This document shows, one piece after another, positions 49,431-62,500 of a stretch of DNA of 64,000 nucleotides. The DNA comes from Solenopsis invicta. Taxonomy: Eukaryota > Arthropoda > Insecta > Hymenoptera > Formicidae. The notes beneath the pieces are model-generated. The model did not search any database. It worked only from the letters and a program-made list of their open reading frames with translations, and was not told where the DNA came from. Where the stretch lies: NCBI RefSeq assembly GCF_016802725.1, contig NC_052667.1:2384501-2448500 (forward strand), read 5' to 3'. Made by a program: the position numbers and the translations under genes. Every line of letters starts with the position of its first letter. The first letter of the stretch is position 1.

Positions 49431-52127
49431 TTATCTTTCTTTAATAAAATTCGATTTTTCAGTATCATCTACATTCTCGGTGTCATTGTCACGTTTTGCG
49501 ACCACCGGGGCCAGCTCCTGCATCTCTCGTTCCTTCGTATTTAATTTGGCATACTGATTCCATGATTGTTCCTTTGAAGTACCGAATATCATGTATATGA
49601 TGCAACTCACTATCGAATTAGCAGCAGCAATGAGAAAGACCAAGCGCCACTGCCCCACAGTTTGCTAAAGAATTATCGATTCAATTAATGTTATTGCAAA
49701 ACGAGGATCTTGACTCTCTATGATAATTTTAAAATACTTTTGGTATTTGAAAAATCGAAGAGTGGACTCACATTATTATTCGTTAATGCGCCAACGATGG
49801 CTGGTGAAATAAACCCGGCCCATATGACAATCATGCCGGCGAATCCAAGAAGAACACTGGCGTAGTTGGGACTCAGGTCCACGAAGTTCGCCAAAGTGGA
49901 GGCGGAAACGGCTCCATTAACCGCCGTGCCGGTCATCATGAAGACGACTGCGAGTAACGGATGACACCCGCTGAATCCGAGAGCAATGATGAGGATCCCT
50001 TGTACTCCGGTGCAAACGAAGGTGGCCAACTTCCTGACGTTCGTCAAGCTCATTCGCCTCGTACGCAGTAACCAGTCGCTCAACATCGAGAAGAAATACG
50101 AGAAGATCATTCTGAGCAAGTGTGGTGTTCCCGCCAGTATCCCCGTCTGAAAAAATAATTGAGAGGATTTAAATTATGATCAGAGTACAGGACGAAATGA
50201 AATACGAATTTAAATTTATTTAAAACTGAATCTACTTGCACGTGACAAAATTGCACGAAACTTACGGCGTTAATATTCCAACCGTGAATGAAGTTGAAAT
50301 AAGTCGGCGCTTGCGTCATGAGAGTGAAGAAACCCCAAGCTATGCCCCAATGTGCGGCAATCGTGACCCATACCGGCCTTGATAAAAATATCGATCTCCA
50401 AGGTATCTGAGTTTTTTCCTCGTCTTCGATGGGTCCAGTGATATTATCAAGAATATAATTTTTCTCATCATCAGAGATTCGTGGGTGCTGTTGCGGTGAA
50501 TCATATACCAGGAAGTGCCAAAAGCAGAACCTACGATAATTCACAATATTCGAGAAATCGGACAATGTGCGAAAGATCCGCACTTTATCACGAATTCACA
50601 TTTATCAAGAAACCAAATTATCCACCAAATTATTCCTAGCAAAGATGTCACATGGAAGGATGCACCCCAACCAAAGGAATTACTAACGGCTGCACATAGA
50701 GGATAAGTGATCGCCGCTCCCACAGAACTACCTGGAAATGACATCAGAAACTTAATGATCCTAACGGAGATCAAAGTTAAGTTCAAAGTTCATTTGCTTC
50801 CCATTCTACCTCAGCCTTATAAGTGATTAAAATCTTACCAAGATAAGCACTGACGAATCTGCTCCTCTCATTCTGTGGAATCCACTTCGCAGTCATATCG
50901 TGCATCGAGGGCCATATAACACCCTGAAGCAAAGACGGAAAAAAGAATAATCCAAGTATCTAATTTCTGTAAGAACGTTTTGCGAGAAGCTTACCGCGAT
51001 CAATCCTTGCAGCACACGAAGAGTTATTAAGCCATACAGATGTGTCACATAGGGTATGAGAAATCCTAAGAGAGCTGTTAAGAGATTTGCCAGACCGAAT
51101 ACGCGTTTCGTGCCGTATCGCCTGGCCAGGAGACCACCAGGTAGCTGCGACATCCAGTGCAACCAGTAGTAGGCACCCAACGTCAATCCCTGCTCGTACT
51201 CGTTCCAAGCAAACCGATCCTCGTACTAAATGAAATCGCGAAGTGAAAAATTTCGAAGAGGAAAGCGCTGTTCTTTCATAAACAAAAATTTTAAATTAAT
51301 CTCGCACGCCAAAGGCATATCTCGTAACTACAAAAAAGATAGTCTTTGAAGAGATTATCTTCAAGATACCGTAACATTTTTGAAGGACGGCGTCGTAATT
51401 GGGAAAGAAAAAGAAACGTTGTCATCTCGAGACGTTTCATTCATCCAAACGTCAACAGTTGACGTACTGTTCTCCACATTGCACTGCGCGATTGCTGCGG
51501 GTTTCGGATATGGTATCACCATCGCGACAATGGTCAGGTTCAAGTTTAATCGCAGCATGTAATTGATAGCGAAGCCGCAAAGAACCAGGAGCCATAAGAC
51601 ATCTCGGCAAGTAATCAACTCCTTCTCTGAAAAAATATAAGGTATGATATCTCCAAAAAAGATTGCTTAAAGAAAAATAATTCTTTTCTTTTGGTAAATT
51701 GACATTTTTATTTAGAAGCAACGAATAAAATACGCTTCAGTATTTTATTATAAATCGTTGTTTTTAAATGCATATAATTCACGAGATTGTAAATTTAACT
51801 TTACTATTGAGTTAAAAAAAAAATCGATGGTATACATTAATATTATCTTTTCTTTTAAACACAAATCTCATGAAGAAATAATTATATTATAATAATATTA
51901 TGTCATAATGTAAATTGGAAGACGCAGTATAATATAGATTATACATACGTGTACCATACGATGTTTGTATAATTGATAATTTATACGAGACAAATTACGA
52001 ATGAAATTAAAAAAAAAAATCTTTACTATAGTTCTCCTTTTCGCTAATAAAGTGTTTGCAAAATTATGCTAATTTGAATAATGCTTATTTAAGCAGATTA
52101 AAACTTTGTTTACTTACTCTTGTCCAT
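49431..52127 (-). CDS. SLC17-family major facilitator (putative inorganic phosphate cotransporter)
   Basis: Eight coding exons on the minus strand join in phase: 52127-52118 (10 nt), 51626-51370, 51225-50995, 50923-50839, 50731-50626, 50530-50266, 50146-49772, 49664-49431. They give 520 aa. The family carries anions with Na+ or H+ across membranes. Visible hallmarks: a first membrane helix starting TCRDVLWLLVLCGF; a long loop with four N-glycosylation sequons (NST, NET, NVS, NVT); FAWNEYEQGLTLGAYYW before helix 2; LPGGLLARRYGTKRVFG; WIPQNERSRF; and a cytoplasmic LVYDSPQQHPRIS loop. The C-terminal tail is charged. Exon 5 ends at a weak donor (TTTG|GTGGAT), chosen because it alone restores phase and the family's spacing before LVYDSP. 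Substrate is unknown. Confidence 0.9.
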
Positions 52128-55100
52128 TTTTGCAATTTTTTAATTAATCCTCGTTGTTTAGGATCACTTGATAATGTGCATCACTTTCAATATGTTTTTG
52201 CACATTCGATATCTTATTATCAATACGTGGAAATACTGATTTGTGTTGGATCAATATCGATCGCGAATGAATTTAAATGAAATTTTATCTTTCAACACGA
52301 TCTCATAGCCGGTTCTTTTCCTGATCTCTCATATGATATATCCTGATATCTTTCATCCATCCGAGTGTATGTTAATCAGTTAGTGTCACGTCAAACACTG
52401 TATGACTGTTCCTCGAGCAGAATTATATGGACCGTAGGAATCTGTGCACGATCCTCTACTCTCGCAGAAGTCACGACAAGTGACACGCCTCTGTTTCATA
52501 AAAGCCTTCAAATGTCCTCATTGTGTCCCCGCGACGGTGCTTCGCGATCACAATTTTGTTAACGCGATGACATATATCACGCCGGTATCTTAAATAATCG
52601 CAAAACATCTCTCACGATTGAAACTTTATTTAATCTTGTTTAATCCGTTTTATCCACTTGACATGATAACACGTATTTCGGTAACGAAAAGATAACGAAT
52701 CCATTTGTTAGTATTGACATTCATTAATTGATGCTTGACGTTTCTTAAAATATGGATAAATGTCAATGACACGATACGAAATGTTTTGTCTCTTATTGTT
52801 GTATGCACGAATCACAAGATGCTGCATCTATGATTGATCTTCGATTTTTAATAAAATGTTTTGAATTCTTTTAGCATTATAAATCTTGTATTTTATCTGT
52901 TTCATTTATTAAAAATTAAGCTATTGAATTAAATTATTAATAAAAGATAAGCTCTCTAATATTGAACTGAAGACAAAAACGAAGCAGTTTCAATAATGTG
53001 AAAAGATCTTTTTTATTTTTACAAATCCTAATTTTATTATTTTGAGATATTCGCTGTTATCAGTTACTATAATTTTAAAATGTTTATAAATACATAGGAA
53101 ATATTCAGTGTCGTCTTATCAGATGTACATACAGTATTATGTGATAAATATTTAGCGCGAGATCTTGCTACGTACCCTTGACAAAACGTTATCACCATGC
53201 GCTTGTTAGTGCATCGTAGGTATAAATAAAATACCTACTTATGTCACGAATCGTGCACGCAACAATGTTTACAGTGATGATTTCTAACTGCATTAGATAT
53301 AACCAGCTCGCGTGATCGCTGAAAATTTATGATACTACCGCCAATATTTACCTAGACGTTGATCATTAATTCTGTGCATGTTCAAGTATACGTTTCGTTT
53401 TAATTGTCGAGTCGAGTTAATTTGTTGCGCATTGGAGATAATTAAATCTATTTTTAGTGCCAGTGTGTGACCTAAAGGGAGAATCACAAATCTCGTCTCG
53501 CTTGAATATTTCTACTTCAAAATTTCTACTTAAAAATACGCTAATTAAAAATGTTAATTGTTGATATTAGTTTTATCTTTTGTGAAAATAGGAAAAATTT
53601 ATTTTCCTTTTCGTACGTTTAGCATTATCTGAATTACAAATAAATTTCATAATACGTGCAGATTTGCACATCTATTTATCTATTTGATTTCAAGCGCAGT
53701 TCAATTGCGTTAAAAGCATAATTAAGATGCAGATTATATATCGGTATGCAATTAATCACCAGAATAACAATGTTGTTCTGAATATAATTCCTTACATTTT
53801 ACCGTTGATAAAACAAGCTCCAGCAAGTTAGAGTATGATTCCCCCTTGAGACAACTTTATAAATTGTCAAATGATGAATGGTAATTGCAGGATGAGCATC
53901 AATTTCGTGTAATAGACATTCGTAAACTACACAATACTTATTAGTGCAACTGTATTGCGTATCGAATTTATTTTTAACGTTGAAAGTACAATAATAGATA
54001 AAAACTATCTTTTGATATCAAGAAAATTTTCATTAAAAAATTAAATATTTTATCATGGTGGATTACGCAAATATTCTCTTAAATTTTGATTAAGTTTTGC
54101 CTAATGGGCTTTACAGCAATCGTAAATAAATCTTTTCAGCGGAAAAGAAATGAAAGAATCTTCGGAAATAATATCTCTTTCAAGCATTAAGCGATTCATA
54201 TACATAACTCGTGAAATAATATTAAATCTCATTAAGATAACAGAAGAAGCTACATCTCTTTTCTTAAAAAAAAAACATTAAATAATTGAACCGTGGAAAA
54301 TTAATCGTCCATTCAATTTTATCGATAAACAAAGCTTGCATTATTTTCTCGCACTTCTTTCCTGTTTTAACTGGAATTCCAATCACTTCTCGCGTGTAAT
54401 CGTTTTCTCTAATTACTTTATAAAAGCGATAACGACGTGCAATGAAAGAACACGTACCATAATCATTTGCGTCTGATAATTGTTTGGACGAATTATCTCC
54501 AGTTTATTCTGATCTCTCAGGGATTTCGTCACATCGGGATGCGACACCGTCGGAAACAAATCACGCAGATAATGAGATGATGCCGTGTTATTCACCCCTT
54601 ACGATAATGATGCCCAGAGTGCACCGATGCTATTTAATTCACAAATATGTCGTGTCTCATTTGAGGATACTATAATCAATCCGAAGTCGAGCCTTCTTCA
54701 TCGAAAATTTAGCAACGTAGATTTTCATCGAATAATTAATCAGAACGTTAATCTTGTTTATATATACATATTTTTCTCATTAATGTGACATACATGAATG
54801 ATAAACTCCATTTATCTTACGCTAGTTACAAAAGGATTATTGTTGTCTAGTTGTTTGTTTAAAACTGATATAACTGAAACGTCATAAATTTCGTAAATTT
54901 TCAGCAATACGTTGCGACAAATGCTAACAAAGATAAGATGTTAGCTTTAACGAAATGTTTGCTTCGAATCAGTCGAAAATTATATATTTTCTTCGGAAGC
55001 GAAAGATTCCTCTGTATATACAGAAATTATTACTGAGCTGTGCGTTCATAGTTAAAGAACTTGATAAATAACCCACTATCTCCCTTCCTATATCTAATCT

Positions 55101-55726
55101 GCTTAGTTTCTTCAATCTTTCCAAGTACCAATCAGAACGTATTCAGAACGCATAAAGATGCGAGATTAATACTCGAAAAATAAAAGATTTATCGTATTGA
55201 TTGCATTACGATGATTCAGTGGTCTATCCTCGTTTCGATCATATCCCAAAGATAAATTAAAATTGATATACATAACTTATTTCTGTAATTACTTGAGAAA
55301 TCTCCCATTATGCATTGAATTATTATATTTTGACTCGAAAGAAACTGATGAAGTCAGATACACATTCGTCGTTTGATACATTTATTTCAGATGCATTTAT
55401 TCGGATTATTTGTGTATTTTTAAACGCATTGTTTTATTATGAATAATCTGTGATAGGGAAACTCTCGCCTCGAGAATTTCAAATGTATGTCAGATACACA
55501 TCATTCATGCGTTTGTGGAAAATACAGTTAAGGCCAAAAAACGAGGGACGATAAAATTGAAATGCGTTTCTCCTGGCATGCGCTTTGCGTTTAATATTAC
55601 GTTCTGATAATGCAGAAATTATGTTATAGATAACGAAGTGTATCTCTGCAAAATCGTATAAATTTGAGATTACTTACAATGCTGACAACATGTCGTACAT
55701 TTGTCTTCAACGATTTCGAATTGCAG

Positions 55727-56032
55727 CAATATGCAAGTAACAATGTATATATACGTACATATTGCCTGCAATTTAACGATAAGATAGCAACATTTTAAAG
55801 TTACCTTGCGTTGCCGGCAATATGACACTGGAGTTATTACAGCAACATAACGGCAGCAGCACGAATTATGATAAAAACGATTGCAAAATTGCCGTCAAGC
55901 TACTGGTAAGTTGCTATCTAAATCTTGTCATATCGTGATGACGTCAATTTGCCAATAATTGCTGCAATTCTGGTAATAATACGTATTATAATGCCAGCAA
56001 CAATATAGATACATTGCTATCTGACAATATGA
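55727..56032. mobile_element. probable ~300-bp foldback MITE
   Basis: The ends pair loosely (TATGCAAGTAACAATGTAT on the left; ATATTGTCAGATAGCAATG on the minus strand at the right). Internal motifs such as GATAGCAAC, TTGCCGGCAAT-like and CCAGCAAC recur in inverse orientation around a centre near 55,880. Diverged, with no ORF. Confidence 0.4.
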
Positions 56033-56293
56033 CCTTCGCGAGGATTATATGACGTAGGAATTGTATCATGTTTTGTTCCCCGCGTGATAAGTATAATTTG
56101 TTATAAAGAGGAGCAATGCCACATTATAGGCTCCTACCAAATTTATAACACATTTAAAGTCACATGTTTCCGCTCACTGTGCAAACTTTGCAACATTCAT
56201 AATATCTTACACCTGTCGATGTATCTCCTTTTTTTGAACATGTTTCTTTACGCTGACTGGCCACGACCCTGAAATCAGAAAGAACACCATCGG

Positions 56294-56462
56294 TACTTGA
56301 CAAATCTGAGAACGTCATGTTTATTGTTGTATCCATTTATTTCTAATACTTTCGCTTATTTTAATTGCAATGAGACAAAATATTTAGTATCACCGACACG
56401 GCAAAAGTATCAGAAATAAATGGATACAATAATAAACATGACGTTCTCAGATTTATCAAGTA
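56294..56462. mobile_element. 169-bp hairpin with 59-bp arms
   Basis: The left arm (56,294-56,352) and right arm (56,404-56,462) are reverse complements with about two mismatches and a 51-bp loop. The ends are TACTTGA...TCAAGTA. It fits a recently inserted MITE or a long hairpin RNA source. I see no clear target-site duplication beyond the TA at the ends. Confidence 0.9.
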
Positions 56463-56755
56463 TAAATTTCAAAGGAGAATAATTATCTAAAAGATGGTGC
56501 GAATGTAACGAAGATTAAAACTCGAGAATATAGACAGGTGCATCGTGTAATATTGATAAATGTGTGACGGTTCTTATCCCGTAACAACTTTTAATTCGTC
56601 ATTACCAATGCGAATTATATTGTTACATGAATAAAGTCCGACAGTCCGACATGAATAAAGTCCGACATCTGACTTTAATTTCAAAGACGTTTATATCATT
56701 CATAGAAATGTTCCATATTTAACGTTAATTTATCGCAATTTGTACATATACATAT

Positions 56756-56779
56756 GTGTGTGTGTGTGTGTGTATGTGT
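56756..56779. repeat. (TG)n microsatellite
   Basis: A TG tract of about 24 bp, interrupted once by TATG, just left of the MITE copy at 56,807. Confidence 0.85.
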
Positions 56780-56806
56780 AATTGTGATGCATATTTTATA
56801 TAATGC

Positions 56807-57028
56807 ATACATAGAAAGAACAATTTTATTGAAATAGATCTGAAAATAACTTAATTAGAATAATCATGTAGAATGCTCAAGTTGGTTGCTAGAAAACTCT
56901 TTGCAATAGTATCATTGCAATGTGCTTGAATGTTCTATATAATTATTTTGGTAGTTCAATATAAAATTATTTTCTGATATGTATTTAGCTAAATTTTTAG
57001 ATACTACAGTATAATTCTTTTTGTGTAT
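56807..57028. mobile_element. ~220-bp MITE, copy 2
   Basis: Same family as 1,921-2,169. The left end ATACATAGAAAGAAC and the right end (minus strand ATACACAAAAAGAAT) match its ends. The right half shares GAATGTTCTAYATAATT, TAGCTRAATTTTT and CTTTTTGTGTAT in the same order. Confidence 0.6.
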
Positions 57029-57059
57029 ATGTACAAATTGTGATATATACAAACGTAAC

Positions 57060-57106
57060 AAGCTGACGTTATTTGTAGTCACTTTAATGTCAAATAACAT
57101 CAGCTT
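57060..57106. repeat. 16-bp hairpin
   Basis: AAGCTGACGTTATTTG (57,060-57,075) pairs with CAAATAACATCAGCTT (57,091-57,106) with one mismatch and a 15-nt loop. It lies just right of the MITE copy. Confidence 0.75.
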
Positions 57107-58976
57107 ATTGCTTCGGATATATGCATGTGAATACATATGTATGTATGTACAAATACATTCACGACAATCGTTTACCATGATGCAACATCAGGTTTCACTT
57201 TCTCTACTACTTGAAAAAACACGAGGAACCGGAAAAAATTAAATCGAAAAAAGTCGTAAAAAAATGGACAAACCAGACGACCAATTACACGAATATGAAT
57301 TTAATCAGAATTTACTTTAGGCGAAATCGCAAACCGGTGTTACCCAGTCATGTTCCTTATCCGGTCCTCTACAGCGCGATCAACCTACAGTTTCCAAACC
57401 AGCCGGGAGATAATTACGGTAATTTTACATATGATTGGAAAAAAACGATCTGTTTCGCCGCAAATTTTTCCCGTCATAACCAGCATGACGAAATGTAACA
57501 CGTAATTTTCCATTTGCCGCATTTGAATTTGAAACGCTAGTTTCGATGCGTCGCTTTTTTCCGCTCTTTCGCGAATGGATCGCATGATCGAACGCGAAAT
57601 ACGAGATAACGTTGTGAAATTTATTGGGCGGTCATCATTTTATCAGAAAACATCATCAATTTTTAGCACGTTCATCGTCCACTTTCTCCGTGTTAATGAT
57701 TGTTTTTTACTTGAATATATACATCAATTGTCCATCTTATTTCAGTATTAATTTAATTAAAAAGATTTTTTTCTCGAAAATTATATTTAACATTAAAAAT
57801 GTATTCTTAGCTATTGATATTGTTTTTTATCTACAATCACGTGTCTAATAGACAGTGAATGCGAATGAAACTAATGAAGCGTGAAATCATCAGCGTAGAA
57901 TGTGAAGGTATTCATAAAGTTATAATCGACATCTTTCGTAAGCTTTAAATTAAGACTTCAAATTTAAATTTTAAATTAAATAAGACTCAAAACATTTTTT
58001 TCGTATTTTTCAAATTATACGATCCCCACAAGATCTACAACGTATAAATGTATGCATATATCGCTTGTGCGCGCTTTCCTTAAAATTTCAATTTATTTTG
58101 CGCAGCAATTACGTGTGCTTCACAATATAATTTCTGAAGCTGTAATAATGCTAAGTTACTATCTTTTTTTTTACATAATTCAAACTTTTCAGATTTACGT
58201 TTTGTTCTGGTTCACCTCTGGTTGAACTCTAAAATATTATATTTGTAAATACGATGTTTACATCTTCTTACTGCATCAATCCGTGAACTACGATGACCTC
58301 GAAATTTCTCGCTCGAAATTATTGTTAATGAGAATTAATCGCAGACTCTCTCTCTCTTTTTCTCCTCTTTCTCTCTCACAAGTGCCCCGCGGGGCATCCC
58401 GGTGCTGACTATAAACCCACAGTGATTTCATCAGAAGAAGAAGGGGACAAGGACCGTATAAACCCGGGTAAGAGAAAATATTTACCATATGTTAGTCGCC
58501 TGAAGCGAGATCAGTAAAAGAGAGTAGTGCAATACATAGACTTGCTTTCGTTGGTCAGTCTTAATTCAGCCTTTGAGTGAACCGTATCGGGAAATTCACT
58601 TCGAGCCAAGTCGTTCATTATTATCCTCTTCCATACACATTAATATTTTCACTCGAGCAATTCTGTTGAAAGGATATCATCTTTAAGTTTTTTTTACAAT
58701 CAATTATCAAAAAAATTACAAGCTGTAGTGACAGAAGAAATTAAATAATAGTTTAATGATAATATCATCAAGCTAAATTTGTTGCTTATTAGTTGAGATA
58801 TATTTTATCACTCAGTTTTATTAAAAAGAAGAAACGTACGTAACATCAGTTCTTAACTTTAAAGTATACTTTTGTACTTAGATTCGATTATCATTTTTCT
58901 TCTCTTTCTCTTTTTTCTCAGAAATTTTTAGAGTACTGATAATATATAACTTTCTTAGGTTTTTCATTGAGAAATC

Positions 58977-59486
58977 ATGCCGAGTAGTAAAACAAGAATC
59001 GCTATTGTGGGTGCTGGAGTAGCTGGTTTAGTGGTAGCTCGTCATATGGTGGCCAAGTTGGATACTTACAGTTTTGTCCTTTTCGAGCAAACCGATCACA
59101 TTGGTGGCACATGGGTATACACTGATGAAACGAATCTTGACAAACATGGGCTTTTGATACACAGCAGCATGTACAAGAATCTCAGGTGAGATATTAGTTG
59201 AGTAAATAGCATTGTAAATAACATTTCTAGAAACAAAAAAAAGGATTGATAGTGCAACTTTTAACATACTCAATATAAATACAAATTATAATTAAGTTGC
59301 TCAACGTTAGGAAGGAGTAATTTATATTAAATAATTTCAATAAATTAAATTGATAATTTTAATAATCCTGCACGTTTTACTTTGATATAAATTATAATAT
59401 TTGATGAGTAAGTAGTGAGTTATATTTGTGAATGAATTTTTTGTCTCTATCTGTCTGTCTGTGTGTCTGTCTGTCTGTCTGTGTGT

Positions 59487-59541
<55 letters not shown>

Positions 59542-62500
59542 AAAAAGAGATAAACTTTGGTGAATCTTTGGACTTGTTTAATATTGAACGATTCGATCAT
59601 GAAGAGTATGAAATGTCAGATATATACATAGATAGTTGAAGAGTGTATCAATTATATAATTGTTACAGAGAAGCAAGCAAAATTACATAAGTGGCGCGTG
59701 CCAAACGGGTAATGCTTAGTAACTTTGCGACCTCAGTTTATCAATTGATTTGTATATTGTATTGCATTAATTTTTGTTAATTATTCATAATTCTTAAACA
59801 ATTTACAAATTAATTGTATAGTGTATAACACGATATGATTGTAACATTTGCAGAAAGTTTTATATCTCTTCATGAATAAACTTTGTAATATGAGTCCTTG
59901 AAAGAAATAAGAACAATGTTATAAAGATGAATTTTTTTCGTTTCATTCTTTTGCCTGATTTTTATTATTTTATATTGTATTATTTATTTATTTATTTTGA
60001 TTTTGTCGTTTTATTTGGTTTTATTTGTATCTGTGGATTCGTTTAGAAATTATAATAAGATTAACAATAATGTCCAAAATGATAAAAACTTTCAGCATGC
60101 AAATAAATTGAATAAATACATATATTGCATAAATTTATGCAATAAAACTTACGTTTTGCATACATTTCATGAAATTTTATTAAATTTAATGATTATATAA
60201 TCAACAAAAACTCTAAATAAAAACTCTGTCATATAATTCACATTTTATTATTAGCAAACATTTATAAATTATATATTATAAATTTTTCCATAGATATTTT
60301 TATTTTAATAAAATTTTTTTGCTATGTGACAACAATTTTGTGTTTTGAATAATTTTGCATTACTATCTCGAAATCAAAGAGTCCTTGTATAAACTCTTCA
60401 TATAAACTTTTTTTCTTTTCGTGTTTTATTATTTTTATTAAAGTTTTTAAATTTTTTTTAAATTTTAAGTACACATTTAAATTTTATTCGATAAGAATTT
60501 TAATATTCTATACACATATATAATATATAACACAGTATAAAATCTACATTATTGATATAATGTAGCAATTTTTTTAAGCTGTACGTTTTCAAATATAAAT
60601 AGTAAAATATAACAAAAATATTTAAAGTGCTGAAAGTGTTTCAGCGAGTCGCAATATAGACTGCAGCTTTCCATCCAGAACTTCAGTTACACGTATTCCT
60701 ATTTTAGACTTCACATATTTACTTCATTAATCTATATGTATTATGATGGATAAAATTGCGTCATTAGATAGACAACAAAATTCACCAGATTCTTTTTTTT
60801 CCGATGTCTGACCAAAGGGCAATAAGATGTCTTCGTCCATCTGATCGCGAGCTATAAACACATCATCTTCGCATACATATACGGAAACACCGGTTGAATG
60901 CGTTAACGCGATAAACTTTGCTTGACACGCGATACACTTTACGACACATTAATGAGAAGATCTATTTCTTAAACAACTGATTCCGGAAAGGAGACGAACA
61001 TGCTGACGAGTAAATAATCTGCAACGTGGATCGACAAACATTCGAAAAACTCAAGGATTCTTGTGAAGATATCGGTACTTTTATATGACATTAATCGGAA
61101 TAAGCATCAATTACGAACGCATAAATATTTGATTTAATTTCTTATTTTTCGGGTAACGTAATTTCCCCGTCTTTCTTTTTTATTAATGTCAATTTTAAGT
61201 TTTGGAGCAAAGTTACTACCAAGTTAATTTTCCCTCGTGAGCTTCTAGCAACCAATTTAATTTTAGCTTTAAAAAATATGTCGGATAAAACTTGAGTAAA
61301 AATAGAAAAAGGCGGGAATATTTTTGAATCCCTTTTTTCGCAACATTAAATCCTCACGAAAAACCGCGAAATGTTTGATTATTTCGAGGCTACTCTGTCT
61401 TTTAAAAATAATCGCTTAACCATAAAATAAAAACAAATTTTTTCTAGCTATATCTATTTCTCTTCGAGTAAAGTTCAAAGCTGATTTAGCTAAACTAAAG
61501 CTTATTTCGGGTTAAATTACTAACAACTAGCAACTTTATCGTCTTTCGGGTTATATGGGTCGTCGTATCTTCTGAACTCTGGGCGACGCATAAAAATTCA
61601 TAAAATGACGGCATGCGTGTTCACTTCAATATGGGAATCATCTGGAAGAATGACCATTGTTTTCGTTTTTTTACAGAACAAACATACCGAAGGAAGTAAT
61701 GGCAATACCTGACTTTCCCTTTAAAGATCCAGACAGCCCATCTTTCACTCATCACAGCGTGATAAGAGAATATCTCATAGCCTACGCAAAGCACTTTAAT
61801 CTCCATCCCTACATTAAAGTGAGTCTTTGAACTCTAAAATATAATAGTAAAAATTAAACTCAAAATATATTAAAAATAATATTAAATATTGATATCAAAT
61901 TAAAACTAAGACATTCTATTTAACAATCGTTGTTTTTTAAATAAAATTATAATTTTTTGATACATATGAGAAACAATGATAATCTGCTTGCTTCTATAAT
62001 TTAATCTTCTTCAAAGAATTTGATAATCTTAAATTTCAACAAACTATTATATTTTTATTTCAACATTTTAACAATTCTCTAAACAGCACACAATATTATA
62101 ACAATATTAAAAATTGTCTTAGTTTGAGGATATTTTTGTTTGCTGATATTTTTTCCTTTCAATGGAAATTCATGAAAATTAATTACGTTAAATAATGAGA
62201 ATATATATTTTTTTATAAAACTGTACAAATTTTTTTTATGCAAGCAAATTACATCTGTGTATTTAACACTATATAATCTCATTTCAATATTTATACAATT
62301 CACAAATAAAGATATTCTCGAAACAAGAATATTCCCTTTTTTGTATAATGTCATGACGATATGCCAAAGTGTCTCTTGTCGTTATGAACATTCCTAATCT
62401 TGACAAAATCCTTAATTATATATAAATATAATAAAATAATTAATACGACGTTTATTACTTTTTCTTTTGTCACGTTTTTTATTTCGGGTCGCGTTCGTTT

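Larger units (their letters stand above)
52128..58976. other. intergenic region between divergent transporter and monooxygenase genes
   Basis: About 6.8 kb that must contain both promoters. A GGGTAAGAG donor-like site at about 58,467-58,475, preceded by TATAAACC, could end a non-coding first exon of the monooxygenase. The acceptor TTTCTTAG at about 58,951-58,958 precedes its ATG. The rest is AT-rich and carries several foldback elements listed separately. Confidence 0.5.

Noticed and set aside
54413..54595. Minus-strand open frame ending at a GTACGTG donor, considered as the transporter's first exon
   Set aside because: The 10-nt exon at 52,118-52,127 gives the family's usual short N-terminus and the right phase. 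This frame resembles nothing known.
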